Shown piece by piece: positions 36,610-45,253 of a stretch of DNA of 64,000 nt (positions are counted from its first letter, which is position 1; each line of letters begins with the position of its first letter). The DNA comes from MED-G105 sp965263305. Lineage in GTDB: Bacteria > Pseudomonadota > Alphaproteobacteria > Caulobacterales > Parvularculaceae. The stretch covers positions 868,001 to 932,000 of the forward strand of contig OZ253666.1 of NCBI GenBank assembly GCA_965263305.1. Reading direction: 5' to 3'. Both the position numbers and the translations under genes were made by a program. The notes beneath the pieces were generated by a model that saw nothing but the letters and a program-made list of their open reading frames with translations, searched no databases and was not told the DNA's origin.

Positions 36610-38355
36610 ATGCAGAAAAAAAATTACATCCCGCTCATGTGCGGGCGTGCAGCGGCGCGCCCATGGCGCTTACTTTCATGCAGTGCATTGTCGCTGATAA
36701 TCGTTGGCTGTTCTGAGGGCGGTTCAGATCCTGCGACGCCGCCAGGGCCCGTCACGGTCACGGCGAGCTTGACCGAAGATGAAGCCTCCCGCTTTCTTAC
36801 GCAGGCTTCTTTTGGGCCAACACAAGAAGAAATCGACGGCCTGGTTGGTGAGGATCCTTCTTCTTGGATCTCCGAACAACTTGATGCGCCTGCGTCTTTC
36901 TTTTCTCCAAGGGTTGTCGCCCAGGAGATTACCACTGGAGAGGTGGAGCGGGATGCTGCGACACTATTCTTTTGGGAGAACGCCGCTGGCGGTGAAGACC
37001 AATTGCGCCAACGCATGGTTTTCGCATTGTCCCAAATTCTCGTAGTATCAGATGGTCCTGGTTCAGATCTTACAAACCAGCAACTTGCGCTATCCCATTA
37101 TATGGACATCTTGAGCCAGAACGCGTTCGGGAATTATCGCGATATCCTGGAACAGATCACCTATTCGCCGGCAATGTCGATCTACCTTACCTATCTGCGC
37201 AATAGGCCTGCGGACCCCAATAGCGGCCGCGTTCCGGATGAAAACTACGCGCGTGAACTGATGCAGCTGTTCACCATCGGTCTTGTTGAGCTAGGGCCCG
37301 ATGGACAACCCGCGCCAGGAAATGTTGAAACCTATGACAATGATGACATCATCGGGTTGGCGAAAGTCTTCACCGGGCTTGGGTTAAAGGGCGGCTTTCG
37401 CCGTCAAGACGCCGATGACGATGCGCTTTACTCAGACCTCGTCGCTTACCCGGAAGAACATTCAACTGACGAAAAATCATTCTTAGGCTTTACAATTCCC
37501 GCCAATACTGGCCCGGAACAAAGCATCGATATGGCCCTTGATCATATCTTCGCCCATCCGAATGTGGGGCCATTCGTCAGTCGGCAGCTTATTCAGCGCT
37601 TCGTAACAAGCGCGCCCTCCGGCGCCTATGTCCAACGCGTTGCGGCCGCCTTCGATGCTGGTTCATTCACAATGGCCAATGGCGAAACTGTGGGTGACGG
37701 CCGTCGCGGCGATCTCTCCGCGACGATTGCGGCCATCCTGCTAGATCCAGAAGCCCGCCAAGACCCGGCCTCTGCGCCAGCCGATTTTGGTAAGGTACGA
37801 GAACCCGTTTTGCGTTTCCTGCACTGGGCCCGCGCTTTTGACATTCGCACCGCTGTCGCGCGGGAGGAGCGTCTTCTTAGAAACACAAGCGGTTCTGATC
37901 GGTTTGGGCAACATCCATTCCGCGCCCCATCCGTCTTCAACTTCTATCGGCCCTTCTATGTGGCGCCGAATACGGAAAGCGGCGACGCCAATCTCACAAC
38001 ACCCGAACTTCAAATTGTCAATGAATCAACGACGGTTGGCTTCATTAACACCATGAGTTCCTTTGTTCGCGACGCCACCCCGAATATGAATAACGGCTCT
38101 GGGGATGCATTTAGCCCTGATTATTCGGACGAGCTGGCCCTCGCCGATAACCCACAAGCGCTGATTGATCGGCTGGATATGTTGCTAACCAACGGCCAGT
38201 TATCCCAAGAGACACGCGACCGCATCACCACAGTTATCAATGAAATTCCTATACGAACGGATGACCCAGATCGAGAAGCGGCCGACCGAACAACCCGCGT
38301 TCACAACGCTGTTTTAATGGTCGTCACCTCAACCGATTTTCTTGTCCAGCGTTAG
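36610..38355 (+). CDS. DUF1800 lipoprotein
   Basis: A 581-residue exported protein. The N-terminus is a signal ending in a lipobox, ALSLIIVGC, so it is probably lipid-anchored. The DUF1800 body shows EASRFLTQASFGPTQEEID at the start, RQRMVFALSQILVVS and NYARELMQLFTIGL, then a C-terminal HPFRAPSVFNFYRPFY. The biochemical role of DUF1800 is unknown. It pairs with a DUF1501 gene 63 bases downstream, and the same pair recurs across bacteria. The product of the pair is likely secreted or periplasmic. An alternative Met at residue 11 still leaves a signal. Confidence 0.9.
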   Translation: MQKKNYIPLMCGRAAARPWRLLSCSALSLIIVGCSEGGSDPATPPGPVTVTASLTEDEASRFLTQASFGPTQEEIDGLVGEDPSSWISEQLDAPASFFSPRVVAQEITTGEVERDAATLFFWENAAGGEDQLRQRMVFALSQILVVSDGPGSDLTNQQLALSHYMDILSQNAFGNYRDILEQITYSPAMSIYLTYLRNRPADPNSGRVPDENYARELMQLFTIGLVELGPDGQPAPGNVETYDNDDIIGLAKVFTGLGLKGGFRRQDADDDALYSDLVAYPEEHSTDEKSFLGFTIPANTGPEQSIDMALDHIFAHPNVGPFVSRQLIQRFVTSAPSGAYVQRVAAAFDAGSFTMANGETVGDGRRGDLSATIAAILLDPEARQDPASAPADFGKVREPVLRFLHWARAFDIRTAVAREERLLRNTSGSDRFGQHPFRAPSVFNFYRPFYVAPNTESGDANLTTPELQIVNESTTVGFINTMSSFVRDATPNMNNGSGDAFSPDYSDELALADNPQALIDRLDMLLTNGQLSQETRDRITTVINEIPIRTDDPDREAADRTTRVHNAVLMVVTSTDFLVQR

Positions 38356-38418
38356 GCCAACATCATCATCCGAGTATCGTCAACCGACACAGATGCGCGC
38401 AAAAAAACGAGACTTTCC

Positions 38419-39834
38419 ATGAACAAGTTCAGTCGCCGACATATCTTAAGAACCGGAACAGCCTTCAGCGCCGCCGCAGGCTGCGGCATCGCCCAAAGCC
38501 TTGGGGGGTTCGCGGCCCAAGCTGCTGATACAAGCGGTTATAAAGCGCTTGTCTGTGTATTTATGCGGGGCGGGCTGGATGGTCACGACACGTTACTTCC
38601 GTTTGACACAGCATCCTATAATCGGTTCGCCGACCTCCGATCGAATTTGATCAACGCCTACGACCAGGCCCCCAATGGCAACACTCGATTACGCTCTGCA
38701 CTGCAAGATTTAGCCCCGGCGAATAGCGGCGATTTCGGCGGGCGCGCATTCGCTCTTCCCCAAGAGTTGTCGGGCCTGCGCACCCTCTTTGAGCAGGAAA
38801 ACGCCGCCATTATCGCCAATGTCGGGCCCCTCATCGAGCCACTCAATCGTACACAGTTTCGCGAACGCACTCGCCAACGCCCCAGCCGTTTGTTCTCTCA
38901 CAATGACCAACAATCGACATGGACCGCGCTCGCGCCGGAGGGGCAACGGTTTGGGTGGGGCGGACGGTTCGCCGACGCCATGCTGTCGGCTGGCGCAAAC
39001 GCCAATCCGGCGTTTACAGCCATATCCGTTCGCACGGGCGATGTCTTCTTATCGGGTGAAAGCACCCTTCCGTACCGTATCGATTCCCGTGGGTCGCAGA
39101 CCATCCGCGAACTTGAAAACCGAGGCCTTTTGGGCTCGGGGCGGAATTCCGACGTCGCCATGGCCACGCTTGAAGAGCATTTCCGTGCACAGGGCGTTTC
39201 CTCCAACAGCATTCTTGCCAGAGACGTCGCCGCTGTCGGCGAGAGAGCGGTGACATCAAACGCTGTCTTTAATGAGGCATTCGAGAACGCGCCAGAGTTC
39301 ACAACGCCCTTCCCCGACACCGGCCTCGCCTCAAATTTGCGCGCGGTTGCAACCACCATCAACGCCCGCGCGTCCCTTGGCGTTAACCGACAGATCTTTA
39401 TTGTCAGCGTCGGCGGTTTTGATACGCACTCGGCGCAATGGCGAAACATGCCGCGTCTACAAACGCAACTAAGCGGGGCGATCTCTGCTTTCTTCGCTGC
39501 GATGCAGGAAATGGGCGTGGAAAATGACGTCACCCTTTTCACCGCTTCTGACTTCGGTCGCACGATGATTGCGAATGGCGATGGGTCCGACCATGGTTGG
39601 GGCGGTCATCATTTTGTTGTTGGGGGCGCAGTCAACGGCGGGCGCATCTTTGGCGATGTCCCGCCGGCGGAAATTGATCACTCGCAGGATTCCGGGCGCG
39701 GGCGGCTCATTCCCACCACCTCGGTTGAGCAATACGCCGCCCCCCTCGGTCGCTGGTTCGGGCTAAATGATGCGGAAGTGGCCGCCGCCCTTCCGAATCT
39801 TCAATCCTTCGACGCACCGCCGGACTTCATTTAA
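38419..39834 (+). CDS. DUF1501 protein exported by the Tat route
   Basis: A 471-residue protein related to the alkaline-phosphatase/sulfatase superfamily. The first 36 residues are a twin-arginine signal (SRRHILRTGTAFS, cleavage near AAQAA). The body has the family's FMRGGLDGHDTLLPFD, SHNDQQSTWTAL, FIVSVGGFDTHSAQ and TASDFGRTMIANGDGSDHGWGGHHFVVGG, with Asp/His residues likely to bind metal. Tat export fits a protein that folds around its metal in the cytoplasm. It lies directly after the DUF1800 gene. The stop codon falls in the first unit of a 15-bp tandem repeat. Confidence 0.93.
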   Translation: MNKFSRRHILRTGTAFSAAAGCGIAQSLGGFAAQAADTSGYKALVCVFMRGGLDGHDTLLPFDTASYNRFADLRSNLINAYDQAPNGNTRLRSALQDLAPANSGDFGGRAFALPQELSGLRTLFEQENAAIIANVGPLIEPLNRTQFRERTRQRPSRLFSHNDQQSTWTALAPEGQRFGWGGRFADAMLSAGANANPAFTAISVRTGDVFLSGESTLPYRIDSRGSQTIRELENRGLLGSGRNSDVAMATLEEHFRAQGVSSNSILARDVAAVGERAVTSNAVFNEAFENAPEFTTPFPDTGLASNLRAVATTINARASLGVNRQIFIVSVGGFDTHSAQWRNMPRLQTQLSGAISAFFAAMQEMGVENDVTLFTASDFGRTMIANGDGSDHGWGGHHFVVGGAVNGGRIFGDVPPAEIDHSQDSGRGRLIPTTSVEQYAAPLGRWFGLNDAEVAAALPNLQSFDAPPDFI

Positions 39835-39884
39835 TGATGCTTCATTAGATGAGGCTTCATTTGAGTAGACTCCATCTGGTGAGG
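39825..39884. repeat. Four degenerate 15-bp tandem repeats across the DUF1501 stop codon
   Basis: Units are CTTCATTTAATGATG, CTTCATTAGATGAGG, CTTCATTTGAGTAGA and CTCCATCTGGTGAGG, each 15 bases. The first unit encodes the last residues and TAA stop of DUF1501. The length is a multiple of three, and the opposite strand reads SNEAS-type pentapeptides, but no gene there looks real. Copy-number change in unit one would move or delete the stop. Confidence 0.75.
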
Positions 39885-39993
39885 TCTTTTCCGCCCCGAA
39901 AATAGCGTTACTCAACCTTGGATTGGTAGACGAGCAACACCCCTTCGATACCCTCGCCATAATGAATAGTCGCATTTGAAGCGACGACGCGTC

Positions 39994-40815
39994 ATGGGGA
40001 GGACGATTTCGGGGGTGTTCAAAGAGAAATTCACTTCTTTCCGCGTACTCTTCATTGCGGCAATACTCTTTTTCGCCTGCGCCGCTGACGCGTCGCCATG
40101 GCCGCGATCCAAGGGTGGCGTCTTCATCGAAACCCGCGCCGATTTCGTGGACGCCCCCCTAGAAGGTGGCGGACGTTTTGAGCGCATCGACAGCGCGCTA
40201 TATACCGAGATTGGCGTTACAAACCGTCTTTTGGCGGGCTTCCAAGCAGCATTCGGCCGAACCACGCTGCAGACACCATTTGAAAGCGCGGCCGCCACGG
40301 GCTTTTCAGATCTGGAAGGTTTTGTGCAGTATACTGTCCTAAGGGGTCACCGCGCTGCGACCTCCATTCGATTAGCCGGCGCCCGCCCGGCGGCCCTCGC
40401 CGGTGGCGCGCGCCAAGAACTTGCCGCCGACGGCGCGGATATTGAGCTACGCGCCCTCCACGGGCGGGATATTATCCAACGCCCCGTAAAAATCTTTATC
40501 ACCGCCGAGGCAGGATACCGCGCTCGCCTCGGTGACGCGGCCGATCAAGTGCGCGCCGACGGGATCATCGGCATCGAGCCGTCGGATCATTGGCTGATTT
40601 TGCTTGAAGGACAGAGTATCACCTCCCTGCAAAATGAAACCCGGTTTGAGACAGGCGCGGGGGGGGCCGATTTTGATATAGTCCGGTTTCAGCCTTCCCT
40701 TGTCTGGCGCGCCAACGAACGTTGGGCCGTGCGCGCCGGCGCGTCGTTTGAGGTGGCCACCCGCAATGTTGCGCCAGCGCGGCGTCTCTTCCTAGGGCTA
40801 TGGACGACGTTTTAG
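39994..40815 (+). CDS. Probable outer-membrane beta-barrel protein
   Basis: About 273 residues. A signal peptide (RVLFIAAILFFACAADA) is followed by amphipathic beta-strand alternation through the chain, for example FIETRADFVDAP, LLAGFQAAFGRTTL and YALRAGASFEVA-like strands near the end. The C-terminal residue is Phe after LFLGLWTT, the BAM-recognition signature of outer-membrane barrels. I do not recognise the family. The start is uncertain: TTG at 39976, ATG at 39994 or GTG at 40015. The last has the best ribosome site (GGGGAGGA 11 bases upstream) and still keeps the signal. It follows the DUF1501 gene after the tandem repeat. Confidence 0.72.
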   Translation: MGRTISGVFKEKFTSFRVLFIAAILFFACAADASPWPRSKGGVFIETRADFVDAPLEGGGRFERIDSALYTEIGVTNRLLAGFQAAFGRTTLQTPFESAAATGFSDLEGFVQYTVLRGHRAATSIRLAGARPAALAGGARQELAADGADIELRALHGRDIIQRPVKIFITAEAGYRARLGDAADQVRADGIIGIEPSDHWLILLEGQSITSLQNETRFETGAGGADFDIVRFQPSLVWRANERWAVRAGASFEVATRNVAPARRLFLGLWTTF

Positions 40816-40906
40816 GGCCAAGGGCACGATCGAGAAAACTGGATTGTTGAAATCGACGCCTATTCACGCGATATCAGCGGCAAGATCAGAAAAAGATACT
40901 GCGTTT

Positions 40907-41764
40907 ATGTCCTCTTCCGTCACCGGTTTGGCCGGCCTTCCCTTTCGCAAAATGAATGGTTTGGGCAATGATTTCGTCGTCATTGACCTTCGCAAAGCGA
41001 AAGGCGCGTTTCTCACAGAAGACGCCGCCCGCGCGATCGCTGATCGAGACAACGGTATTGGGTGCGATCAAGTCATCACCATCGAAGACCATGACGGCCC
41101 TTTTATGGGCGTTTGGAATGCCGACGGCTCGGCCGTCGGCGCGTGCGGCAACGCCGCGCGATGTGTTGGCGCCATTCTTATGCAGGAATCCGGCGATGAC
41201 GCTGTGGGCTTTGGCACGCCATCTGGCGAAATCGCCGCCTCGCGCGTCGGGCAATCCCGTGTTGCGGTCGATATGGGGACGCCGAAACTCCATTGGCAAG
41301 ATATTCCCCTCTCTGAACAGATGGACGATACGCGCTTTGTTGACATCAAACTTGGGCCCATCGACGCGCCCGTTCTGTGGGGGCCGTCTGCGGTGAATAT
41401 GGGCAATCCCCATTGCATCTTCTTCGTCGAGGATGCGGAGGCCCAAGCCCTCGATAAATTCGGCCCCATGGTGGAGAACCATCCCCTATTTCCAGAACGT
41501 GCAAATGTCAGCGTGGCGGAGGTGAAGGGCGAACATCTTATCCGCCTAAGGGTGTGGGAGCGCGGCGCCGGGATCACCAAAGCTTGCGGCACCGCGGCAT
41601 GCGCCGCCCTTGTTGCGGCGGTGCGCCGTCGACTGACGGATCGCAAAGCCACCATTGAATTAGACGGCGGCGCCCTCGGCGTTGAATGGCGCGAAGATGA
41701 CCATGTGATCATGACCGGCCCCTATGAACTGGAATTTGAGGGCGTCCTGCCTGAGGGCCTATAA
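40907..41764 (+). CDS. dapF: Diaminopimelate epimerase
   Basis: About 285 residues from the ATG at 40907. The frame is open for 21 more codons upstream, but the family's PFRKMNGLGNDFVVIDL fits this start. DapF converts LL- to meso-diaminopimelate for lysine and peptidoglycan. Both catalytic cysteines are in place: GACGNAARC (first Cys of the pair) and ITKACGTAACAAL. NPHCIFFVED and the ERANVSVAEV block also match. The enzyme is cytoplasmic. The next gene on the strand is a formyltransferase after 109 bases, possibly with its own promoter. Confidence 0.97.
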   Translation: MSSSVTGLAGLPFRKMNGLGNDFVVIDLRKAKGAFLTEDAARAIADRDNGIGCDQVITIEDHDGPFMGVWNADGSAVGACGNAARCVGAILMQESGDDAVGFGTPSGEIAASRVGQSRVAVDMGTPKLHWQDIPLSEQMDDTRFVDIKLGPIDAPVLWGPSAVNMGNPHCIFFVEDAEAQALDKFGPMVENHPLFPERANVSVAEVKGEHLIRLRVWERGAGITKACGTAACAALVAAVRRRLTDRKATIELDGGALGVEWREDDHVIMTGPYELEFEGVLPEGL

Positions 41765-41873
41765 CCCAAGCAGGGAGAGCGCGCCTCGCGCCTAAACCAG
41801 TCGTTAAGCATGATTTGGTGAACTCGACCTTCGACACGGTTTCGACAAGGTCCAGTTTTCAAAGACGGCGCCC

Positions 41874-42509
41874 ATGCAACGACGCATCATCCTTCTGAAC
41901 AGCGGAAAAGAAGCGCCGTTCTTCCGGTCCTTTCTGAAGGATCGCAACCCGGTCCTCGACATTGTAAATGTGAGTGATCTTGCCGCTTTGGAAACCGCGC
42001 TTGTCGAGAGCACTGGCGGCGCTCGGCTGATTTCGTTTCTGACAAATGTTATCATTCCAAAACGCGTTTTGGAACAATTGTCGATCACGCCCTATAATAT
42101 TCATCCGGCCCCGCCGGAATATCCAGGTTCCCACCCCGAAAGCTGGGCGATTTGGGAGCAATCCCCCCATTACGGTGTCACCGCCCATGAAATTACCGAA
42201 CGCGTGGACACTGGCCCGATCGTCGCGACGCTGCGCTACGACATGCCGGCCGCGGCTCAACGCCTCACGTTAAATGATTATAACTATGGCGAGGCGCTGA
42301 AGGTCTTTGCCGTTGTGGCTGCCCATTGCGCGAAAACTGATGAGCCAATGGCGCGGATGAACGAGCGTTGGGGTAAAATAAAACGTAACCGGAAGAACTT
42401 CGCCGCCCTTTGCCAGGCGACAGCGGCGATGAACAACGCCGAGCTTGCACGGTTAAAAGCAGCCTGCGGTGATGATTTTATCCCGTTCCAACTAGACAAA
42501 TCGATGTAG
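41874..42509 (+). CDS. Formyltransferase-family protein (substrate unknown)
   Basis: A 211-residue protein with the formyl-transferase N-terminal fold used by PurN, Fmt and sugar N-formyltransferases. The catalytic Asn-x-His is in YNIHPAPPEYPGSHPE, and the third catalytic Asp is in ERVDTGPIVA. Unlike Fmt it has no C-terminal tRNA-binding domain, and it is not PurN-like in its N-terminus. It directly precedes, on the opposite strand, the dTDP-rhamnose genes. A sugar-amine formylation for the surface glycan is therefore attractive but unproven. A convergent gap of only 27 bases separates it from rmlD. Confidence 0.75.
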   Translation: MQRRIILLNSGKEAPFFRSFLKDRNPVLDIVNVSDLAALETALVESTGGARLISFLTNVIIPKRVLEQLSITPYNIHPAPPEYPGSHPESWAIWEQSPHYGVTAHEITERVDTGPIVATLRYDMPAAAQRLTLNDYNYGEALKVFAVVAAHCAKTDEPMARMNERWGKIKRNRKNFAALCQATAAMNNAELARLKAACGDDFIPFQLDKSM

Positions 42510-42536
42510 TCGCTAATCGCCTTTTATGCCATCATG

Positions 42537-43433
42537 TCAGGATAGTAGGCGGCGCACCACGCCCGCCGCGCTCTCGCGCCAGCACGGCATGACTACGCCA
42601 TAATCCGCGGTAAGTTTCGCGCCATTTAGTTGGGAATTCACCGGGCGCTTCGCCGGCGTTGGATATTCTTCCGTTGAGATACGGTTGACCCGCGCCGTCG
42701 GCCCGCCCGCAGCGGCGCTCGCCTCAAACGTCGCCTCGGCCAGATCGGCCCATACGGCGCGACCGGAACCGGCGAGGTGATAGACACCCCATTTTTGGTA
42801 TTGTTGGGCGGCCGTCGCCTCCAGACGTCGCGCGACGGCGATGAGCGCATCAGCAATATCAAGCGCACTTGTAGGATTGCCTGTCTGATCCGCGACCACG
42901 TTCAACTCGTCCCGCGTTTCCGCCACCCGAAGCATGGTTTTGACAAAATTCTTGCCGAACGGGCTGTACACCCAGGCCGTGCGCAGGATGACATGTTGGG
43001 GATTATTGGCGGCGACCAATCGTTCGCCTTCCAATTTAGATCGGCCGTAAACGCCGAGCGGAGCAACCGGATCACTCTCATCATAAGCGGCGTCAACTGG
43101 CTTCGAGCCGTCAAAGACGTAATCCGTCGACAAATGAAGGATGGGCGCACGAACGCCCGCCGCAGCCGTCGCAAGGGCCCCGGCGCCGTCAGCGTTGATG
43201 GCGAATGCGGCCGCTGCTTCAGATTCGGCTTGATCAACCGCGGTATAGGCGCCCGCGTTAATCACGATTGTCGGTTTATAGGCGCGAATAGCCGCATCCA
43301 GGCTATCGGGGTTCGTGAGATCAATATCGGGCCTGCCGACAACAGCCGCCTCTATGCCGGCCTCAACGGTTTTCTCTTTGAGGCTCAAGGCGACCTGCCC
43401 CGATGCCCCGGCGACGAACAAACGAAGCGTCAT
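42537..43433 (-). CDS. rfbD: dTDP-4-dehydrorhamnose reductase
   Basis: A 298-residue short-chain reductase that makes the last step to dTDP-L-rhamnose with NADPH. GASGQVAL at the N-terminus is the Rossmann GxxGxxG-like loop, STDYVFDGSKP and YGRSKLEGE carry the catalytic Tyr and Lys, and NAGAYTAVDQAE is typical of RmlD. It is the third gene of the minus-strand set rmlC–rmlB–rmlD, starting only 5 bases after the rmlB stop. The product feeds the glycosyltransferases further along the island. Confidence 0.96.
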   Translation of the reverse strand: MTLRLFVAGASGQVALSLKEKTVEAGIEAAVVGRPDIDLTNPDSLDAAIRAYKPTIVINAGAYTAVDQAESEAAAAFAINADGAGALATAAAGVRAPILHLSTDYVFDGSKPVDAAYDESDPVAPLGVYGRSKLEGERLVAANNPQHVILRTAWVYSPFGKNFVKTMLRVAETRDELNVVADQTGNPTSALDIADALIAVARRLEATAAQQYQKWGVYHLAGSGRAVWADLAEATFEASAAAGGPTARVNRISTEEYPTPAKRPVNSQLNGAKLTADYGVVMPCWRESAAGVVRRLLS

Positions 43434-43438
43434 TCAGG

Positions 43439-44491
43439 TTAGCCTTTTTTCTCAAGAAGGCCCAAGCGCTCCCCCGCGTGGCCGCGCAGCGGTTGCCACC
43501 AGGCCTCGTTCGCCAAATACCATTCGATGGTTTTACGAATACCAGTGTCAAAATCCTCTTCAGCCTTCCACCCGAGTTCATTTTCAAGCTTCGTGGCGTC
43601 AATGGCATAACGATGGTCATGGCCCGGCCGGTCTGTCACAAATTTAATCAGTGAACGTCTTGGGTTACTTCCCGGGCGCAGTTCATCGAGAATATCGCAA
43701 ATTGTCTCAACAACCTGCAGATTGGTGCGTTCATTGCGCCCACCGACATTGTACTTCTCTCCGGGGCGGCCCCGCATCAGTATCGTCGTCAACGCCCGCG
43801 CGTGATCGTCGACATAAAGCCAATCACGGATGTTGGAGCCGTCGCCATATACCGGCAAATCCTTACCATCCAGCGCATTCAGGATCATCAACGGTATAAG
43901 CTTTTCAGGGAAGTGATAAGGCCCGTAATTATTTGAACAATTGGAAATCACCACCGGCAAACCATAGGTGCGCAGCCAAGCAATGGCCAAATGGTCCGAC
44001 GCAGCTTTAGAAGCCGAATAGGGTGACGACGGATCATAGGCCGTTTCCTCATGAAACAATCCTTCGGGACCGAGCGACCCGTAGACCTCATCAGTAGAGA
44101 CATGCAGGAACCGGAAGTTTTCTTTCGCAGCACCCTCTAACTTTGTCCAATACCCGCGCGCGGCTTCCAACAAGGTGAACGTGCCGCCGATATTCGTGTC
44201 GATAAATTCTTTCGCCCCTGTGATGGAGCGATCGACATGGCTTTCCGCAGCGAGATGCATGACGAAATCCGGCTTTTCATCGGTGAAAAGCGCGGTCATC
44301 GCGGCCTGGTCGCAAATATCATGCTGAGCAAGTCGATATCGATTGCTGTCGGCGATGGGCGCAAGGGAGTCCAAATTCGCCGCATAGGTCAGTTTATCGA
44401 TAACGACGACATGGGCGTCTGTGTTCTCGATTAGATGGCGGGCGACCGCCGATCCAATGAACCCTGCGCCGCCTGTGACAAAAATCTTCAT
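43439..44491 (-). CDS. rfbB: dTDP-glucose 4,6-dehydratase
   Basis: A 350-residue extended SDR. GGAGFIGSAVARHL binds NAD. HLAAESHVDRSI, STDEVYGSLG and YSASKAASDHL carry the catalytic Thr/Asp/Glu and Tyr-x3-Lys, and NYGPYHFPEKLIP is typical of RmlB. It turns dTDP-glucose into dTDP-4-keto-6-deoxyglucose. It follows rmlC by 29 bases. No rmlA (glucose-1-phosphate thymidylyltransferase) is present in this window. Confidence 0.97.
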   Translation of the reverse strand: MKIFVTGGAGFIGSAVARHLIENTDAHVVVIDKLTYAANLDSLAPIADSNRYRLAQHDICDQAAMTALFTDEKPDFVMHLAAESHVDRSITGAKEFIDTNIGGTFTLLEAARGYWTKLEGAAKENFRFLHVSTDEVYGSLGPEGLFHEETAYDPSSPYSASKAASDHLAIAWLRTYGLPVVISNCSNNYGPYHFPEKLIPLMILNALDGKDLPVYGDGSNIRDWLYVDDHARALTTILMRGRPGEKYNVGGRNERTNLQVVETICDILDELRPGSNPRRSLIKFVTDRPGHDHRYAIDATKLENELGWKAEEDFDTGIRKTIEWYLANEAWWQPLRGHAGERLGLLEKKG

Positions 44492-44520
44492 GATGAAACT
44501 CGCTTACACTTTTTTCCAAA

Positions 44521-45081
44521 TTATCCTGCGTAGACGAATAGATCCGGCAAATCGGCGAGACGCGGCGCATTGGCGTCTTTGTCCGACAAAACCGGCGCCT
44601 CCCCGCCAAGGCCCCAATCGACGTTCACCTCTGGATCATTCCACGCAAAACCGCCATCACATTCCGGCGAATAGTAATCCGTTACTTTGTACTGGACTTC
44701 GGTATCTTCGATTAGGGTAACAAAGCCATGTCCAAAGCCAACAGGAACATAGAGTTGCCAGCCGTTCTCGGCGGTCAATTCTGCGGTGACATATTGGCCA
44801 TAGGTCGGCGACCCTTTGCGAATATCCACCGCCACATCCAAAATTGCGCCCTTTGTGCATCTCACGAGTTTTGCTTGGGCGTGGGGCGGCGCCTGATAAT
44901 GGAGACCGCGCAAAACACCCTTTTGGCGGGACAGGGAGTGGTTATCTTGGACGAAAGGACCGTGCACCCCCGCCTCGTCAAAGGCGTCAGCCCGGAACGT
45001 CTCACTAAAAAAGCCCCGGTCATCGCCAAAACGCTTCGGTTTCACCAAAATGACGTCGGGGACGGCTTGTGGGAAAAACAT
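44521..45081 (-). CDS. rfbC: dTDP-4-dehydrorhamnose 3,5-epimerase
   Basis: A 186-residue cupin-fold epimerase. RGLHYQAPPHAQAKLVRC has the active-site His and Arg region, followed by QLYVPVGFGHGF and VQYKVTDYYSPECDGGFAWNDP. It converts the 4-keto-6-deoxy sugar to the L-rhamno configuration before RmlD reduces it. It is the first gene of the rml set on the minus strand and diverges from kdsA, so the 172-base gap is likely to hold both promoters. Confidence 0.97.
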   Translation of the reverse strand: MFFPQAVPDVILVKPKRFGDDRGFFSETFRADAFDEAGVHGPFVQDNHSLSRQKGVLRGLHYQAPPHAQAKLVRCTKGAILDVAVDIRKGSPTYGQYVTAELTAENGWQLYVPVGFGHGFVTLIEDTEVQYKVTDYYSPECDGGFAWNDPEVNVDWGLGGEAPVLSDKDANAPRLADLPDLFVYAG

Positions 45082-45253
45082 TCGTCAGTCCTTTAAGCGG
45101 CCGTTTCACGGGCATTGGAATCTGGTTGGGGAGTACCGGCGCCGGCAAGACTTGTCCACTCGTGACGCCATTCTTTTAGCCCTTTTAGCCGCCTTGGCGC
45201 GGGACCGGGACACTGGTAGACAGTTCCCCCTAAACAGCAAGCAATCGAGTTCT

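Noticed and set aside
42537..45081. A complete dTDP-rhamnose operon
   Set aside because: rmlA is absent from the window, so the pathway depends on a copy elsewhere.
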